Source: Eubacteriales bacterium
GTDB taxonomy: Bacteria; Bacillota; Clostridia; Oscillospirales; CAG-382
Reading direction: 5' to 3'
Assembly: GCA_028705495.1 (NCBI GenBank)
Contig: JAQWDK010000003.1
Coordinates: 62,001 to 126,000 of the forward strand
DNA: 64,000 nucleotides
This document shows, in pieces, positions 1 through 7,668 of this stretch. The notes under the pieces were generated by a model that did no database searches, was not told where the DNA came from, and saw nothing but the letters and a program-made list of their open reading frames with translations. The position numbers were made by a program, and so were the translations under genes. Each line of letters begins with the position of its first letter. Position 1 is the stretch's first letter.

Positions 1-1385
1 ATATTTTTACCGTTTCTGAGGACGATAATGTTTTTCTTTCGCCCGGTTATAACAAGCTGCTCGTATTTATTAATATAGCCGTAGTCTCCGGTGTAGAACC
101 AACCGTCAATAAGCACTTCCGCTGTTTTTTCCGGCTGCTTGTAATAACCGAGCATAACTATATCACCCTTGACGCAAATCTCGCCGATGCCCTCTTCATT
201 GGGTTCATCGATACGCCATTCAACGCAAGGCAGTCTTATACCCGTTGTCGTCCAGTCGTTGAAATAGTCGTTGTTTGCGCAAACAAGCGGCGAACACTCG
301 GTTATGCCGTAGCCGTTTATTAAACTAATGCCGATGTCGTCAAAGAATTGACCGATCTCCGGACGAAGTGGCGCACCGCCGCAGACGACTTTTATAAGCC
401 TTCCGCCGAACGCTGCATGTACTTTTGCAAACAGCTTTTTCCTCAGATCAATACCGACTTTTCTAAGCGCATTGCTTATTTTTATCATCTTAAAGAAAAT
501 TCCGCGCTTATTCTCTTTGTCGAGATTCTTCATTATACTTGAATAGAAAACCTCAACAAAAGCTGGCACAAGATAAATATACGAGGGTTTGTATAACTGC
601 AAATTCCTTAAAACCGCACTCATATTGTCGTTTATGCATATTGTCGCATGATGGTGAAGCGATACAAGAATTCCGCAGACCGACTCATAGGTATGGTGGT
701 ATGGGAGAACAGAAAGGCAAGAGTCATACACCCTTGAAACCTGCATACCGTAGTAAACGCTTGAAACAAGATTGTGTTCGGAGAGCATTACACCCTTTGC
801 TGTTCCTGTAGTTCCCGAGGTGTATACAATCATCTTCATCTCATTAGGGTCGCTCTTTAAGGCATCATAGGCGCTCCTATCAAGCTTTTTACCTTTTTCG
901 AGCAGCTTTTTAAACGATAGTGAAGCATCGTCGTCCTCGGGTTTATCAAGACCGATAAACAGTCTTACATTTGGAAGCCTTCCGTCAGCAGCTGCGGCGG
1001 TAAAAAGCTCCTCATAACGTTTTGCATAGAAAACAACTTCGCTGTCGCTATTGTTAATGATATTAAGAATATCACCTTGAGGCAGTTCTTTATCAATCGG
1101 AACGAAAACACCTGCTGATTTAAGTACGGTAAGGTACACAGTAACCCAACTGTAGCTGTTCTCTCCGATGCAGGCGATATGGCTTTTGCCGAATCCAAGG
1201 TCGGTCAGAGCTGCACCGAGGTTTTCGGTGTCCTCATAGAAGTCATTGTAGGTGACATCAACCACCTCATCGTTTTTCTTGTACCTGAACGCAAGCGATT
1301 GCCCCGCTTCAGCTTTTGCCATTTCAAGCAGCTGCCTAATGCTGTCAAACTTTTTTACTTTGTAAAATACCGGTCCTTTTGCCAT
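1..1385 (-). CDS. Long-chain acyl-CoA synthetase (AMP-binding enzyme), 3'-truncated by window edge
   Basis: ANL-superfamily ligase that activates a carboxylic acid, probably a fatty acid, with ATP and CoA. I translated the strand directly: it starts MAKGPVFYKVKKF, has the P-loop TSGTTGTAKGVMLS about residue 190, the A5-type motif NGYGITECSPL, and the TGD motif in WFYTGDYGYI; reading then leaves the window inside the hinge (GRKKNIIV), so the C-terminal lid domain is not seen. The ATG lies at 1385-1383 after GAGGAGG and shares one base with the TGA of the upstream SGNH gene (TGATG), so the two are translationally coupled. Substrate chain length cannot be read from sequence. The family call is firm. 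Confidence 0.9.
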   Translation of the reverse strand, partial: MAKGPVFYKVKKFDSIRQLLEMAKAEAGQSLAFRYKKNDEVVDVTYNDFYEDTENLGAALTDLGFGKSHIACIGENSYSWVTVYLTVLKSAGVFVPIDKELPQGDILNIINNSDSEVVFYAKRYEELFTAAAADGRLPNVRLFIGLDKPEDDDASLSFKKLLEKGKKLDRSAYDALKSDPNEMKMIVYTSGTTGTAKGVMLSEHNLVSSVYYGMQVSRVYDSCLSVLPYHHTYESVCGILVSLHHHATICINDNMSAVLRNLQLYKPSYIYLVPAFVEVFYSSIMKNLDKENKRGIFFKMIKISNALRKVGIDLRKKLFAKVHAAFGGRLIKVVCGGAPLRPEIGQFFDDIGISLINGYGITECSPLVCANNDYFNDWTTTGIRLPCVEWRIDEPNEEGIGEICVKGDIVMLGYYKQPEKTAEVLIDGWFYTGDYGYINKYEQLVITGRKKNIIVLRNGKN

Positions 1386-2086
1386 CAACCCGTCCTCCTC
1401 TTTTGAAACATTATGTTATTTTGCATAACATAGTTTATAATTTGTGCTCCGACAATGTCGTAACCCTTTTGTGTGGGATGAATTCCGTCCTCACAAAGGA
1501 GTTTGTCGTAGTTTCGGTTTTTGAGGAATTCTCCTCTGATATCTATAACAGGTGTTCCTGTTTCCACTGCAATACGCAGTGCGAGAGCGTTGTAATGCTC
1601 CTGCCAGCGAGCAAGCATATTTTCATCGCCAAGCCAACTGAGGATATTATCTCTATTTTGCCCGCGAGATATCCAGTTCATATATTTTACCGGATCGAGC
1701 GGAACAAGTGTCGCAATTGCAACTGAAGCACCAGTATTTTTTGCAGCTGTCACCGCAAGACGAAACTTTTCCAGGAAAACATCTTCTGTCGTAAAGGGCT
1801 CAAATTCCCCCGTCGGATTTGCAGAAACCGCAGCCCAGTCGAAATTGCAGTCGTTGCCGCCGAATTCGATTACGCAAATCGAATTTTGGTTTAGATCAAC
1901 ACAAGACTCTAAAAGAATCTCAAGACCTTTATCTACCGTGTAGCCCATACGGGAATGGTTGTCGTATTCGACACCGTATTCCAAGAGTGTATCATAAGCG
2001 AACTTACAGAGCTTATATTTTTTGTGTTCTGAAGAGAAGGTGACACCCTTCAAAATCGAATCTCCGAAAAGCTCAAGTTTTTTCAT
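1385..2086 (-). CDS. SGNH/GDSL-family hydrolase (esterase/lipase-like)
   Basis: 233-residue cytoplasmic hydrolase without a signal peptide. All four SGNH blocks are visible: FGDSIL with Ser10 near the N-terminus, Gly in SRMGY near residue 47, GGND at about 75, and DGIHPTQKG with the Asp/His pair at about 206-209. These families remove acyl or acetyl groups from lipids or sugars; the substrate is unknown. The start is ATG 2086 behind AGGAGG. It overlaps the acyl-CoA synthetase gene by one base, which suggests a two-gene unit that frees and then reactivates an acyl group (inference). Confidence 0.82.
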   Translation of the reverse strand: MKKLELFGDSILKGVTFSSEHKKYKLCKFAYDTLLEYGVEYDNHSRMGYTVDKGLEILLESCVDLNQNSICVIEFGGNDCNFDWAAVSANPTGEFEPFTTEDVFLEKFRLAVTAAKNTGASVAIATLVPLDPVKYMNWISRGQNRDNILSWLGDENMLARWQEHYNALALRIAVETGTPVIDIRGEFLKNRNYDKLLCEDGIHPTQKGYDIVGAQIINYVMQNNIMFQKRRTG

Positions 2087-2265
2087 AACCGAAAATCAGA
2101 CCTCCTGCTTAGTAAACGAATGGTTGTACACTAATTGTAAACCCATAATCGGAAATTATCCACCTACACCTGCAAAACCACCCTCCACAGTCGCCAATCG
2201 CTACGGTAGAGTGAATTCTCCCGAATTCTACTGCGAGTAGAGCCGCATTTTCTGCTTGATTTTCC

Positions 2266-2294
2266 TTGAATAAACTTTATATATATGTTATTAT
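2266..2294 (+). promoter_or_regulatory. Candidate sigma-A promoter of the XRE regulator
   Basis: TTGAAT at 2266-2271, 17-base spacer, TATTAT at 2289-2294, ending about 30 bases before the ATG at 2325. The region is very AT-rich, so chance matches are likely. Confidence 0.4.
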
Positions 2295-2324
2295 AATAAA
2301 AATACCGACAGATTGGACATTGTA

Positions 2325-3017
2325 ATGAGCGATACTGATGAACTGAAATATACAATAGGAGAAAACATAGCAGAGCTTAGAAAAGCAATGCAACTGACGC
2401 AATTAGAGCTATCGGATAAGCTCAACTACTCCGACAAAGCGGTTTCAAAATGGGAGAGGGGTGAGTCGATACCGGATATCTCCGTTCTCAAACAGATTGC
2501 CGACATGGCAGGAGTCAAGGTTGACTTCCTACTTCAAAGAGAGCATCCTCCGGAGGTTGTTGCTGAGATTGTCACCGATGCTCACCAAAACCGAAACCAC
2601 TTAATTATAACCTTACTGTCTTGTTCTGTTGTGTGGCTGATAGCGACAATAATTTTCGTCACTCTCGCCATCAACAGAAACGGCGTTGAAAACCTTGGAA
2701 TTATTTTTATTTTCAGTATTCCCGTGACAATGATCGTTCTACTCGTGTTCAACTCTCTCTGGGGAAAGCCGAAACTTAACTTTCTTATTATTACCATTCT
2801 TGTCTGGTCAATTCTTCTTTCTGTTTATTTAGCGCTTCTTCCGTACAATATCTGGCTTATTTTCATTATCGGAATACCATCACAAATAATAATCATCCTA
2901 TGGTCGGGCTTTAAATTCGATCAGAAAAAGATGATTTCAGCGATGCTAAAGTCCGCTGACCGATTTAATACAAGGCATAAGCATAAAGAAAAAGAGCCAT
3001 CTTCGGACGAGCAATAA
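2325..3017 (+). CDS. Membrane-anchored XRE-family transcriptional regulator
   Basis: Residues about 8-65 form a helix-turn-helix of the Cro/CI type (IGENIAELRKAMQLTQLEL, then SDKAVSKWERGESIPD). After a short linker the rest is hydrophobic with about four membrane spans (around 85-105, 115-135, 140-160, 165-185) and a charged tail. Such fusions are common in Clostridia and are thought to couple an envelope signal to gene control; no target is evident here. A TTG at 2313 is in frame, but the ATG at 2325 is preferred. Neither has a clear ribosome binding site. A bidirectional terminator follows. Confidence 0.8.
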   Translation: MSDTDELKYTIGENIAELRKAMQLTQLELSDKLNYSDKAVSKWERGESIPDISVLKQIADMAGVKVDFLLQREHPPEVVAEIVTDAHQNRNHLIITLLSCSVVWLIATIIFVTLAINRNGVENLGIIFIFSIPVTMIVLLVFNSLWGKPKLNFLIITILVWSILLSVYLALLPYNIWLIFIIGIPSQIIIILWSGFKFDQKKMISAMLKSADRFNTRHKHKEKEPSSDEQ

Positions 3018-3023
3018 TAAAAA

Positions 3024-3051
3024 GCAGCAGTCAAACGACTGCTGCCTTTTT
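3024..3051. terminator. Bidirectional intrinsic terminator
   Basis: GCAGCAGTC (3024-3032), loop AAAC, GACTGCTGC (3037-3045), followed by a T-run at 3047-3051 on plus and by an A-run before the stem that serves as the T-run on minus. It sits between the convergent XRE regulator and pirin genes. Confidence 0.88.
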
Positions 3052-3062
3052 GCTTTGTATGA

Positions 3063-3896
3063 TTATTTTGTTTTTATAAAAGTTCCGTTCCTAAGCTCCC
3101 TAAATGCTTCCCTTAACTCGTCCTGGGTATTCATAACAATAGGTCCGCCCCATGCGACACTCTCTTTTAAGGTATCAGCGCAGTAGTAAATAAACCGTGA
3201 AGATCCATCTTCCGGAGCTGTAACGCTGATGAAATCGCCCTCGCCAAAAAGTACTGCAGTCTTTTCTGCAATCCTTTCCTCGCCAATAACGGCATCTCCG
3301 CTGATTAGGAAAACAAAAACCGTATCGCCCTTCATTTCAAGGTCGAACTTTTGCCCCTTCGGTAGATTTACATCGAGGATTGTTGCTTTGATATGTTCCG
3401 GTTCAAAGCCTTGCATATCTTTGTAGTTACCTGAAATCACAGCGACTTCTGCACCGTTATCTGAAACCTTTGGTATGCTATCACGCTCAAGTGCGTGATA
3501 AGCAGGTTCGCACATCTTTTCCTTTGCGGGCAGGTTAAGCCATAGCTGGAAACCGAGCATCTTCTCCGAACTTTTCGGCATCTCCTCATGCATTATACCG
3601 CTTCCTGCAGTCATCCACTGGCACTCCCCGCCGCCGATAACACCGCTGTTTCCAAGGCTGTCCTTGTGGTCGATTCTGCCATCAATCAGATATGTCACTG
3701 TTTCGATACCGCGGTGTGGATGCATGGGAAACCCGGCGGTATAGTCATTCGGGTCGGTTGAGTCGAACGAGTCAAGCATCAAAAACGGGTCGTATGATTC
3801 GATTGTTTCGTTGCCAAGGACTCTGACAAGCTTTACACCTGCGCCGTCAATCGCTCTTTTACCTCTGACTTTGTTTATAATCTCTCGTTTTTTCAA
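3063..3896 (-). CDS. Pirin family protein
   Basis: 277-residue bicupin of the pirin family. The metal-binding residues of pirins are present in the N-terminal cupin: His59 and His61 (MHPHRG), His103 and Glu105 (IMHEEM). Bacterial pirins bind Fe or Ni, and some have quercetinase activity or modulate enzymes; the role here is unknown. The start is TTG at 3896, supported by GGAAGGTGA placed four bases upstream. It is the third gene of an operon with an Rrf2 regulator and a flavin reductase, 18 bases after the latter, so a redox or stress function under that regulator is likely (inference). Confidence 0.88.
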   Translation of the reverse strand: MKKREIINKVRGKRAIDGAGVKLVRVLGNETIESYDPFLMLDSFDSTDPNDYTAGFPMHPHRGIETVTYLIDGRIDHKDSLGNSGVIGGGECQWMTAGSGIMHEEMPKSSEKMLGFQLWLNLPAKEKMCEPAYHALERDSIPKVSDNGAEVAVISGNYKDMQGFEPEHIKATILDVNLPKGQKFDLEMKGDTVFVFLISGDAVIGEERIAEKTAVLFGEGDFISVTAPEDGSSRFIYYCADTLKESVAWGGPIVMNTQDELREAFRELRNGTFIKTK

Positions 3897-3914
3897 GTTG
3901 TCACCTTCCCGCTA

Positions 3915-4478
3915 TTATTTATCTGCGAATTTTTCTACCCAGTTAGCGAATAGAGCCATAAAATCCTTAAGGAATCCGCGTGTCGACTCGTCGGTCAAGT
4001 TGTTTTTGTCATCAAGTAAACTCATAACCTTCGAGATATACACCTCAGGCTGCTGCATAACGGGCATATTTAAAAACACCATCGGCTGTCTAAGCTGATG
4101 ATTTGCACCGAATGCACCGAGACCGCCGGGTGTTACGCTGATAATTGCCGCAGGCTTCCCGTCCCAGATACTTGAACCGTAGGGGCGTGAGCCTACATCG
4201 AGTGCGTTTTTCAAGACCGCGGGCATTGCACGATTGTACTCAGGTGTTGCAAAGAGGAAACCGTCAGCTTCTGCCGCTTCTTTTCTGAATCTAACCCAAG
4301 CTTCCGGCGGATTTCCACCATCGTCGAGGTCCTGATTGTAAAGTGCAAGGTCGCCGATTTCTAAAAAATTGAATTCAAGGTTTTCCGGTGCGAGCTCAGC
4401 GGCTGCTTTTGCAATCGCACGGGTGAAGGAGTCCTTTCTAAGACTACCTACTAATACGCCAATGTTTAACTTTTTCAT
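3915..4478 (-). CDS. NADPH-dependent FMN reductase family protein
   Basis: 187-residue flavodoxin-fold reductase. The phosphate-binding loop GSLRKDSFT near residue 12 and the motif PEYNRAMPAVLKNALD near residue 78 are typical of the FMN reductase / chromate and quinone reductase group. The family uses FMN and NAD(P)H to reduce quinones, azo dyes or metals in the cytoplasm. The gene lies 13 bases after the Rrf2 regulator and just before pirin, so all three are probably transcribed together from the promoter at 4921-4949. The physiological substrate cannot be told from sequence. Confidence 0.88.
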   Translation of the reverse strand: MKKLNIGVLVGSLRKDSFTRAIAKAAAELAPENLEFNFLEIGDLALYNQDLDDGGNPPEAWVRFRKEAAEADGFLFATPEYNRAMPAVLKNALDVGSRPYGSSIWDGKPAAIISVTPGGLGAFGANHQLRQPMVFLNMPVMQQPEVYISKVMSLLDDKNNLTDESTRGFLKDFMALFANWVEKFADK

Positions 4479-4491
4479 AATTGTCTTCCTT

Positions 4492-4902
4492 TCATTTTCC
4501 TTTCGGGAAGCAGCTTAGCAGCTCCGAAAGCTTTATTTTTTTGAGTTCCGTTTCAAGATTTTGATAAATTCTACCGTATACACCCTCAAGCGTTTCCTCA
4601 ATGCAGGCACCCACAGGACAATCGTGGTTCGAGCCGATATGAATATCGAATAGCGTTTTGTTGGATTCGACCGCGCAGAAGATATCGTATAGAGATATCT
4701 CGTCAGGTTCTTTTCCAAGTCCGACCGCTCCGAGTTTTGGGCTTGTCCTGAGTATGCCGGCATCCTTGAGCCGACTCATAAGCCGACGGACAAGTGCCGG
4801 GTTTGTGCCAATACTGGCGGCGAGCTTGTCGGATGTCAGTGGCTGCTCTGTTGAGACAAGACAAAGGATGTGAACGCTGACAGAAAGTTTCGTAGAATAC
4901 AT
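4492..4902 (-). CDS. Rrf2-family transcriptional regulator
   Basis: 136-residue winged-helix regulator of the Rrf2 family. The winged helix is at about 8-65 (SDKLAASIGTNPALVRRLM). The family's Cys loop is reduced to a CX4C pair, Cys95 and Cys100 (HDCPVGAC). The three-Cys pattern that holds a Fe-S cluster in IscR and NsrR is absent, so thiol-based or cluster-free sensing is more likely (inference). ATG 4902 is preceded by AGGTGATTAATT. It heads the operon with flavin reductase and pirin genes, and a perfect dyad overlaps its -10 box, which suggests autoregulation. Confidence 0.9.
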   Translation of the reverse strand: MYSTKLSVSVHILCLVSTEQPLTSDKLAASIGTNPALVRRLMSRLKDAGILRTSPKLGAVGLGKEPDEISLYDIFCAVESNKTLFDIHIGSNHDCPVGACIEETLEGVYGRIYQNLETELKKIKLSELLSCFPKGK

Positions 4903-4913
4903 AATTAATCACC

Positions 4914-4949
4914 TGTAACCATTATAGTTACAACTAAGATGTTTGTCAA
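4914..4949 (-). promoter_or_regulatory. Promoter and dyad operator of the rrf2 operon
   Basis: On the minus strand TTGACA (4949-4944), 17-base spacer, TATAAT (4926-4921). A perfect inverted repeat TGTAAC-N7-GTTACA (4914-4932) brackets the -10 box. Its place and symmetry fit an operator bound by the dimeric Rrf2 product. Confidence 0.75.
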
Positions 4950-4978
4950 TAGCAAAAGGTGATTTCATGAAAATTATT

Positions 4979-6658
4979 TTATACCAATAGTTCCATTGAG
5001 CTCATAAGACAAAGAGCGCCGTAGCCGCGAATTGGGTTTGGATAAGAAATTCCCTTGTTCCGCCTCGCCCCCTTACGCAGGTATGCCTTTACCTTTTGAC
5101 CGTACAAAAACGGATCATTGCCGCGAACTACACCCCATTCGAGCATCAGCGCAGCAGCACCTGTAACAAAAGGTGTTGCAATGCTCGTACCGCTGAAGGC
5201 ATCATACCCGCCGCCGGGACGCGCTGTCATTATTCCGACACCGGGTGCGACAATATCGGGCTTGACATAAACAATTTGTCTCGTAAATCCCCTGCCCGAA
5301 AAATCTGCAGATGCGTTGATTAATGAATTATACGCTCCAACTGAGATTACATTCAGCGCAGTCGAAGGAATCGACAGCGTTGTTTCTGGATTTGGCATTG
5401 TAAAAGCAGTTTGAGCTGTCACTTCCTCCATAACCGGAAGCCAGATGTCAAAACGCCCATCAACAACCTGTGAAGCGATGACTCTAAGCCGCCAAAGTCC
5501 GGGCGGAATTGAGTTTTCGGCCGCCTCAAAGTTAAAATACACTTCTTGCGAGATATTGTAATGAGTCGGCTGACCGTAGATTATAGTGACATCCGCACTT
5601 CCAAGCCTTTGACGGGAGATGGCGTTACTGGGTCTAATAGGTCCGATTATATCACCATTGGGTGCAATCAGCTCGAAAGCGAATGTGTCAGCGAAATTCT
5701 TCCACAGTGTCATATAAAAGCGCGGTAGAAGACCGGAGGTAACAAATTCAACATCGAGAGTTCCTCCTTGAACAGTGTTTCCTGTAAAATGGTGTCCGGA
5801 AAAGCCCTCGTTTCCAGTGGCAACACAAAAAACGGACTTCCAGCGTGTCGCCATTTCGTCGATAAAGGTTTCAAAAAGCGAGTTCCCGTCATGCGAGCCG
5901 TCGTTTGTGCCATAACTGAGGTTTATTGCAACAGGCATATTAAGCTGTGTCGCCTTATCTAAAATATATTTGTATGCTCTCATTATTTCCGTAGTTCGCG
6001 CAAAAAATTCACTGCCACGATTACCAAGTCTTACGACAATAATAGACGCCTCATACGCCGCGCCGATATTTCTTCCTCCGCTTGCTCTGCCGTTTCCTGC
6101 CGCCACAGCAGTCACCGCCGTTCCGTGGCCAACATTGTCAAGGCGTGGGATGATATTATAAGGCATACGGCTCTCGAGCGCTTCATTTAGCTGTGCGGCA
6201 CTGTATTCAGTTCCTGCGGCAAATCCTGCAGGAGGAGTGCCGGGCGTAGTTTGATCCCAGATATATAAAATTCTTGTTGTCCCGTCGGGATTGCGAAAAT
6301 CAGGATGTGCGTAATCGATTCCTGAGTCGATTATGCCCACAATAACACCGTTTCCGGTTAGGTTAAACCTTTCCTGAGCAGGGGATATGCAAGCGGCACG
6401 GGATGCTCTATTAAGCATATAGTAAAGTATTCTCGGCAGCTCGACATATTTGACCTCGCTGAAGTTCATCAGTTCAGGTATTTTCTGTGTATCAAGCGTC
6501 AAAATTGCAAATGTTTCACTGAGTATTTCAGCTTGTGCGCCAACAGCTGCAGCGACAGCTGCGATATCGCCGTTATATTTGACTATCACTTCAACATTAC
6601 CGGCTTCTCTTGGGTAAAAGATATTTCCGATTAAAACATTACCGTTTATTGAAAACAC
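4979..6658 (-). CDS. Csp-type S8 serine protease (spore germination protease-like)
   Basis: 559-residue subtilase without a signal peptide. Residues 1-90 resemble the Csp prodomain (VIVKYNGDI). The catalytic triad is complete: Asp111 (IIDSGID), His178 (VGHGTAV), Ser492 (GTSIATP), with the oxyanion Asn283 (ATGNEG). Between Asn283 and Ser492 lies an insertion of about 110 residues (300-410) rich in beta strands, the place of the jelly-roll domain of clostridial Csp proteases, which cleave pro-SleC during germination. The intact triad argues for a CspB-like active enzyme rather than a CspA/CspC pseudoprotease. Start GTG 6658 has only a weak ribosome site. No sleC is in the window. Confidence 0.8.
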   Translation of the reverse strand: MFSINGNVLIGNIFYPREAGNVEVIVKYNGDIAAVAAAVGAQAEILSETFAILTLDTQKIPELMNFSEVKYVELPRILYYMLNRASRAACISPAQERFNLTGNGVIVGIIDSGIDYAHPDFRNPDGTTRILYIWDQTTPGTPPAGFAAGTEYSAAQLNEALESRMPYNIIPRLDNVGHGTAVTAVAAGNGRASGGRNIGAAYEASIIVVRLGNRGSEFFARTTEIMRAYKYILDKATQLNMPVAINLSYGTNDGSHDGNSLFETFIDEMATRWKSVFCVATGNEGFSGHHFTGNTVQGGTLDVEFVTSGLLPRFYMTLWKNFADTFAFELIAPNGDIIGPIRPSNAISRQRLGSADVTIIYGQPTHYNISQEVYFNFEAAENSIPPGLWRLRVIASQVVDGRFDIWLPVMEEVTAQTAFTMPNPETTLSIPSTALNVISVGAYNSLINASADFSGRGFTRQIVYVKPDIVAPGVGIMTARPGGGYDAFSGTSIATPFVTGAAALMLEWGVVRGNDPFLYGQKVKAYLRKGARRNKGISYPNPIRGYGALCLMSSMELLV

Positions 6659-6765
6659 CCCGATTCATTAATTTTACTAAAATATACTATAAAAACCGCG
6701 TTTGTATGCGAAGTTGAAAGAATCGAATATTTATGTTAAAATAATCTATAAAGGTGGGAATATTT

Positions 6766-7629
6766 ATGTGGATTGCATATGCATTTGCTTCGGCGTTTTT
6801 TGCTGGGCTTACCGCAATTTTCGCAAAAAGCGGAATAAAGAATACTGACTCTAATTTAGCGACCGCCGTGCGCACTATTATTGTTCTGATTTTTTCATGG
6901 CTTATGGTATTGATTGTCGGTTCTATCGGCACTATCACAGCAATAAGTGCGAATACATGGACATTTCTGATTTTGTCGGGATTTGCTACCGGAGCCTCAT
7001 GGCTGTGCTATTTTCGAGCATTGCAGATCGGAGATGTCAACAAGGTTGTACCAATCGACAAATTCAGTCTGATACTAACTATAATCCTTGCAACGATTTT
7101 TCTCGGCGAAGGTATAACTTGGACTAAAGCTATCGCCATTATTTTGATTGCGGTCGGTACATATATGATGATTCAAAAGAAAGAAACCAGCGGAGAACAA
7201 AAGTCAAAAAGCAAATTATGGTTGATTTACGCCGTTTTATCCGCTGTTTTTGCAAGCCTTACTGCAATACTCGGTAAAGTTGGAATTGAAGGGGTTGAAT
7301 CCAACCTCGGAACCGCAATTCGAACGGGTGTTGTACTTATAATGGCCTGGATTGTAGTTTTTGCAACGAAGAAAAAAAGCGACGTGAGAAAAATACCAAA
7401 AAAGGATTTTCTGTTTATATGCCTGTCCGGTCTTGCTACTGGCGGTTCATGGCTTTGCTATTATAAGGCTCTTCAGGGCGGACCCGCCAGTGTTGTCGTA
7501 CCTATAGACAAATTGAGCATTCTTGTAACAATCGCATTTTCATACTTTGTTTTCAAAGAAAAGCTAACAAAAAAATCTACCATTGGACTAATTTTAATCG
7601 TCGCGGGAACTCTCGCAATGTTGATATAA
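6766..7629 (+). CDS. EamA/DMT-superfamily transporter
   Basis: 287-residue inner-membrane protein with about ten spans made of two homologous EamA halves. The repeats are plain: SGFATGASWLCYFRAL with VVPIDKFS in the first half and SGLATGGSWLCYYKAL with VVPIDKLS in the second. The family exports amino acids or small metabolites; the substrate is unknown. An in-frame GTG at 6754 is part of the ribosome site AAGGTGGG, so ATG 6766, seven bases after it, is the likely start. It is divergent from the Csp gene and ends in a terminator shared with phoR. Confidence 0.87.
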   Translation: MWIAYAFASAFFAGLTAIFAKSGIKNTDSNLATAVRTIIVLIFSWLMVLIVGSIGTITAISANTWTFLILSGFATGASWLCYFRALQIGDVNKVVPIDKFSLILTIILATIFLGEGITWTKAIAIILIAVGTYMMIQKKETSGEQKSKSKLWLIYAVLSAVFASLTAILGKVGIEGVESNLGTAIRTGVVLIMAWIVVFATKKKSDVRKIPKKDFLFICLSGLATGGSWLCYYKALQGGPASVVVPIDKLSILVTIAFSYFVFKEKLTKKSTIGLILIVAGTLAMLI

Positions 7630-7631
7630 AA

Positions 7632-7667
7632 AAGAATGCAAAACTTTTTTAATTGTTTTGCATTCTT
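7632..7667. terminator. Bidirectional intrinsic terminator
   Basis: 13-bp perfect stem AAGAATGCAAAAC (7632-7644) / GTTTTGCATTCTT (7655-7667). T-rich on plus after the stem and A-rich before it, so it serves both the EamA gene and the end of the pst-pho operon. Confidence 0.85.
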
Positions 7668-7668
7668 A

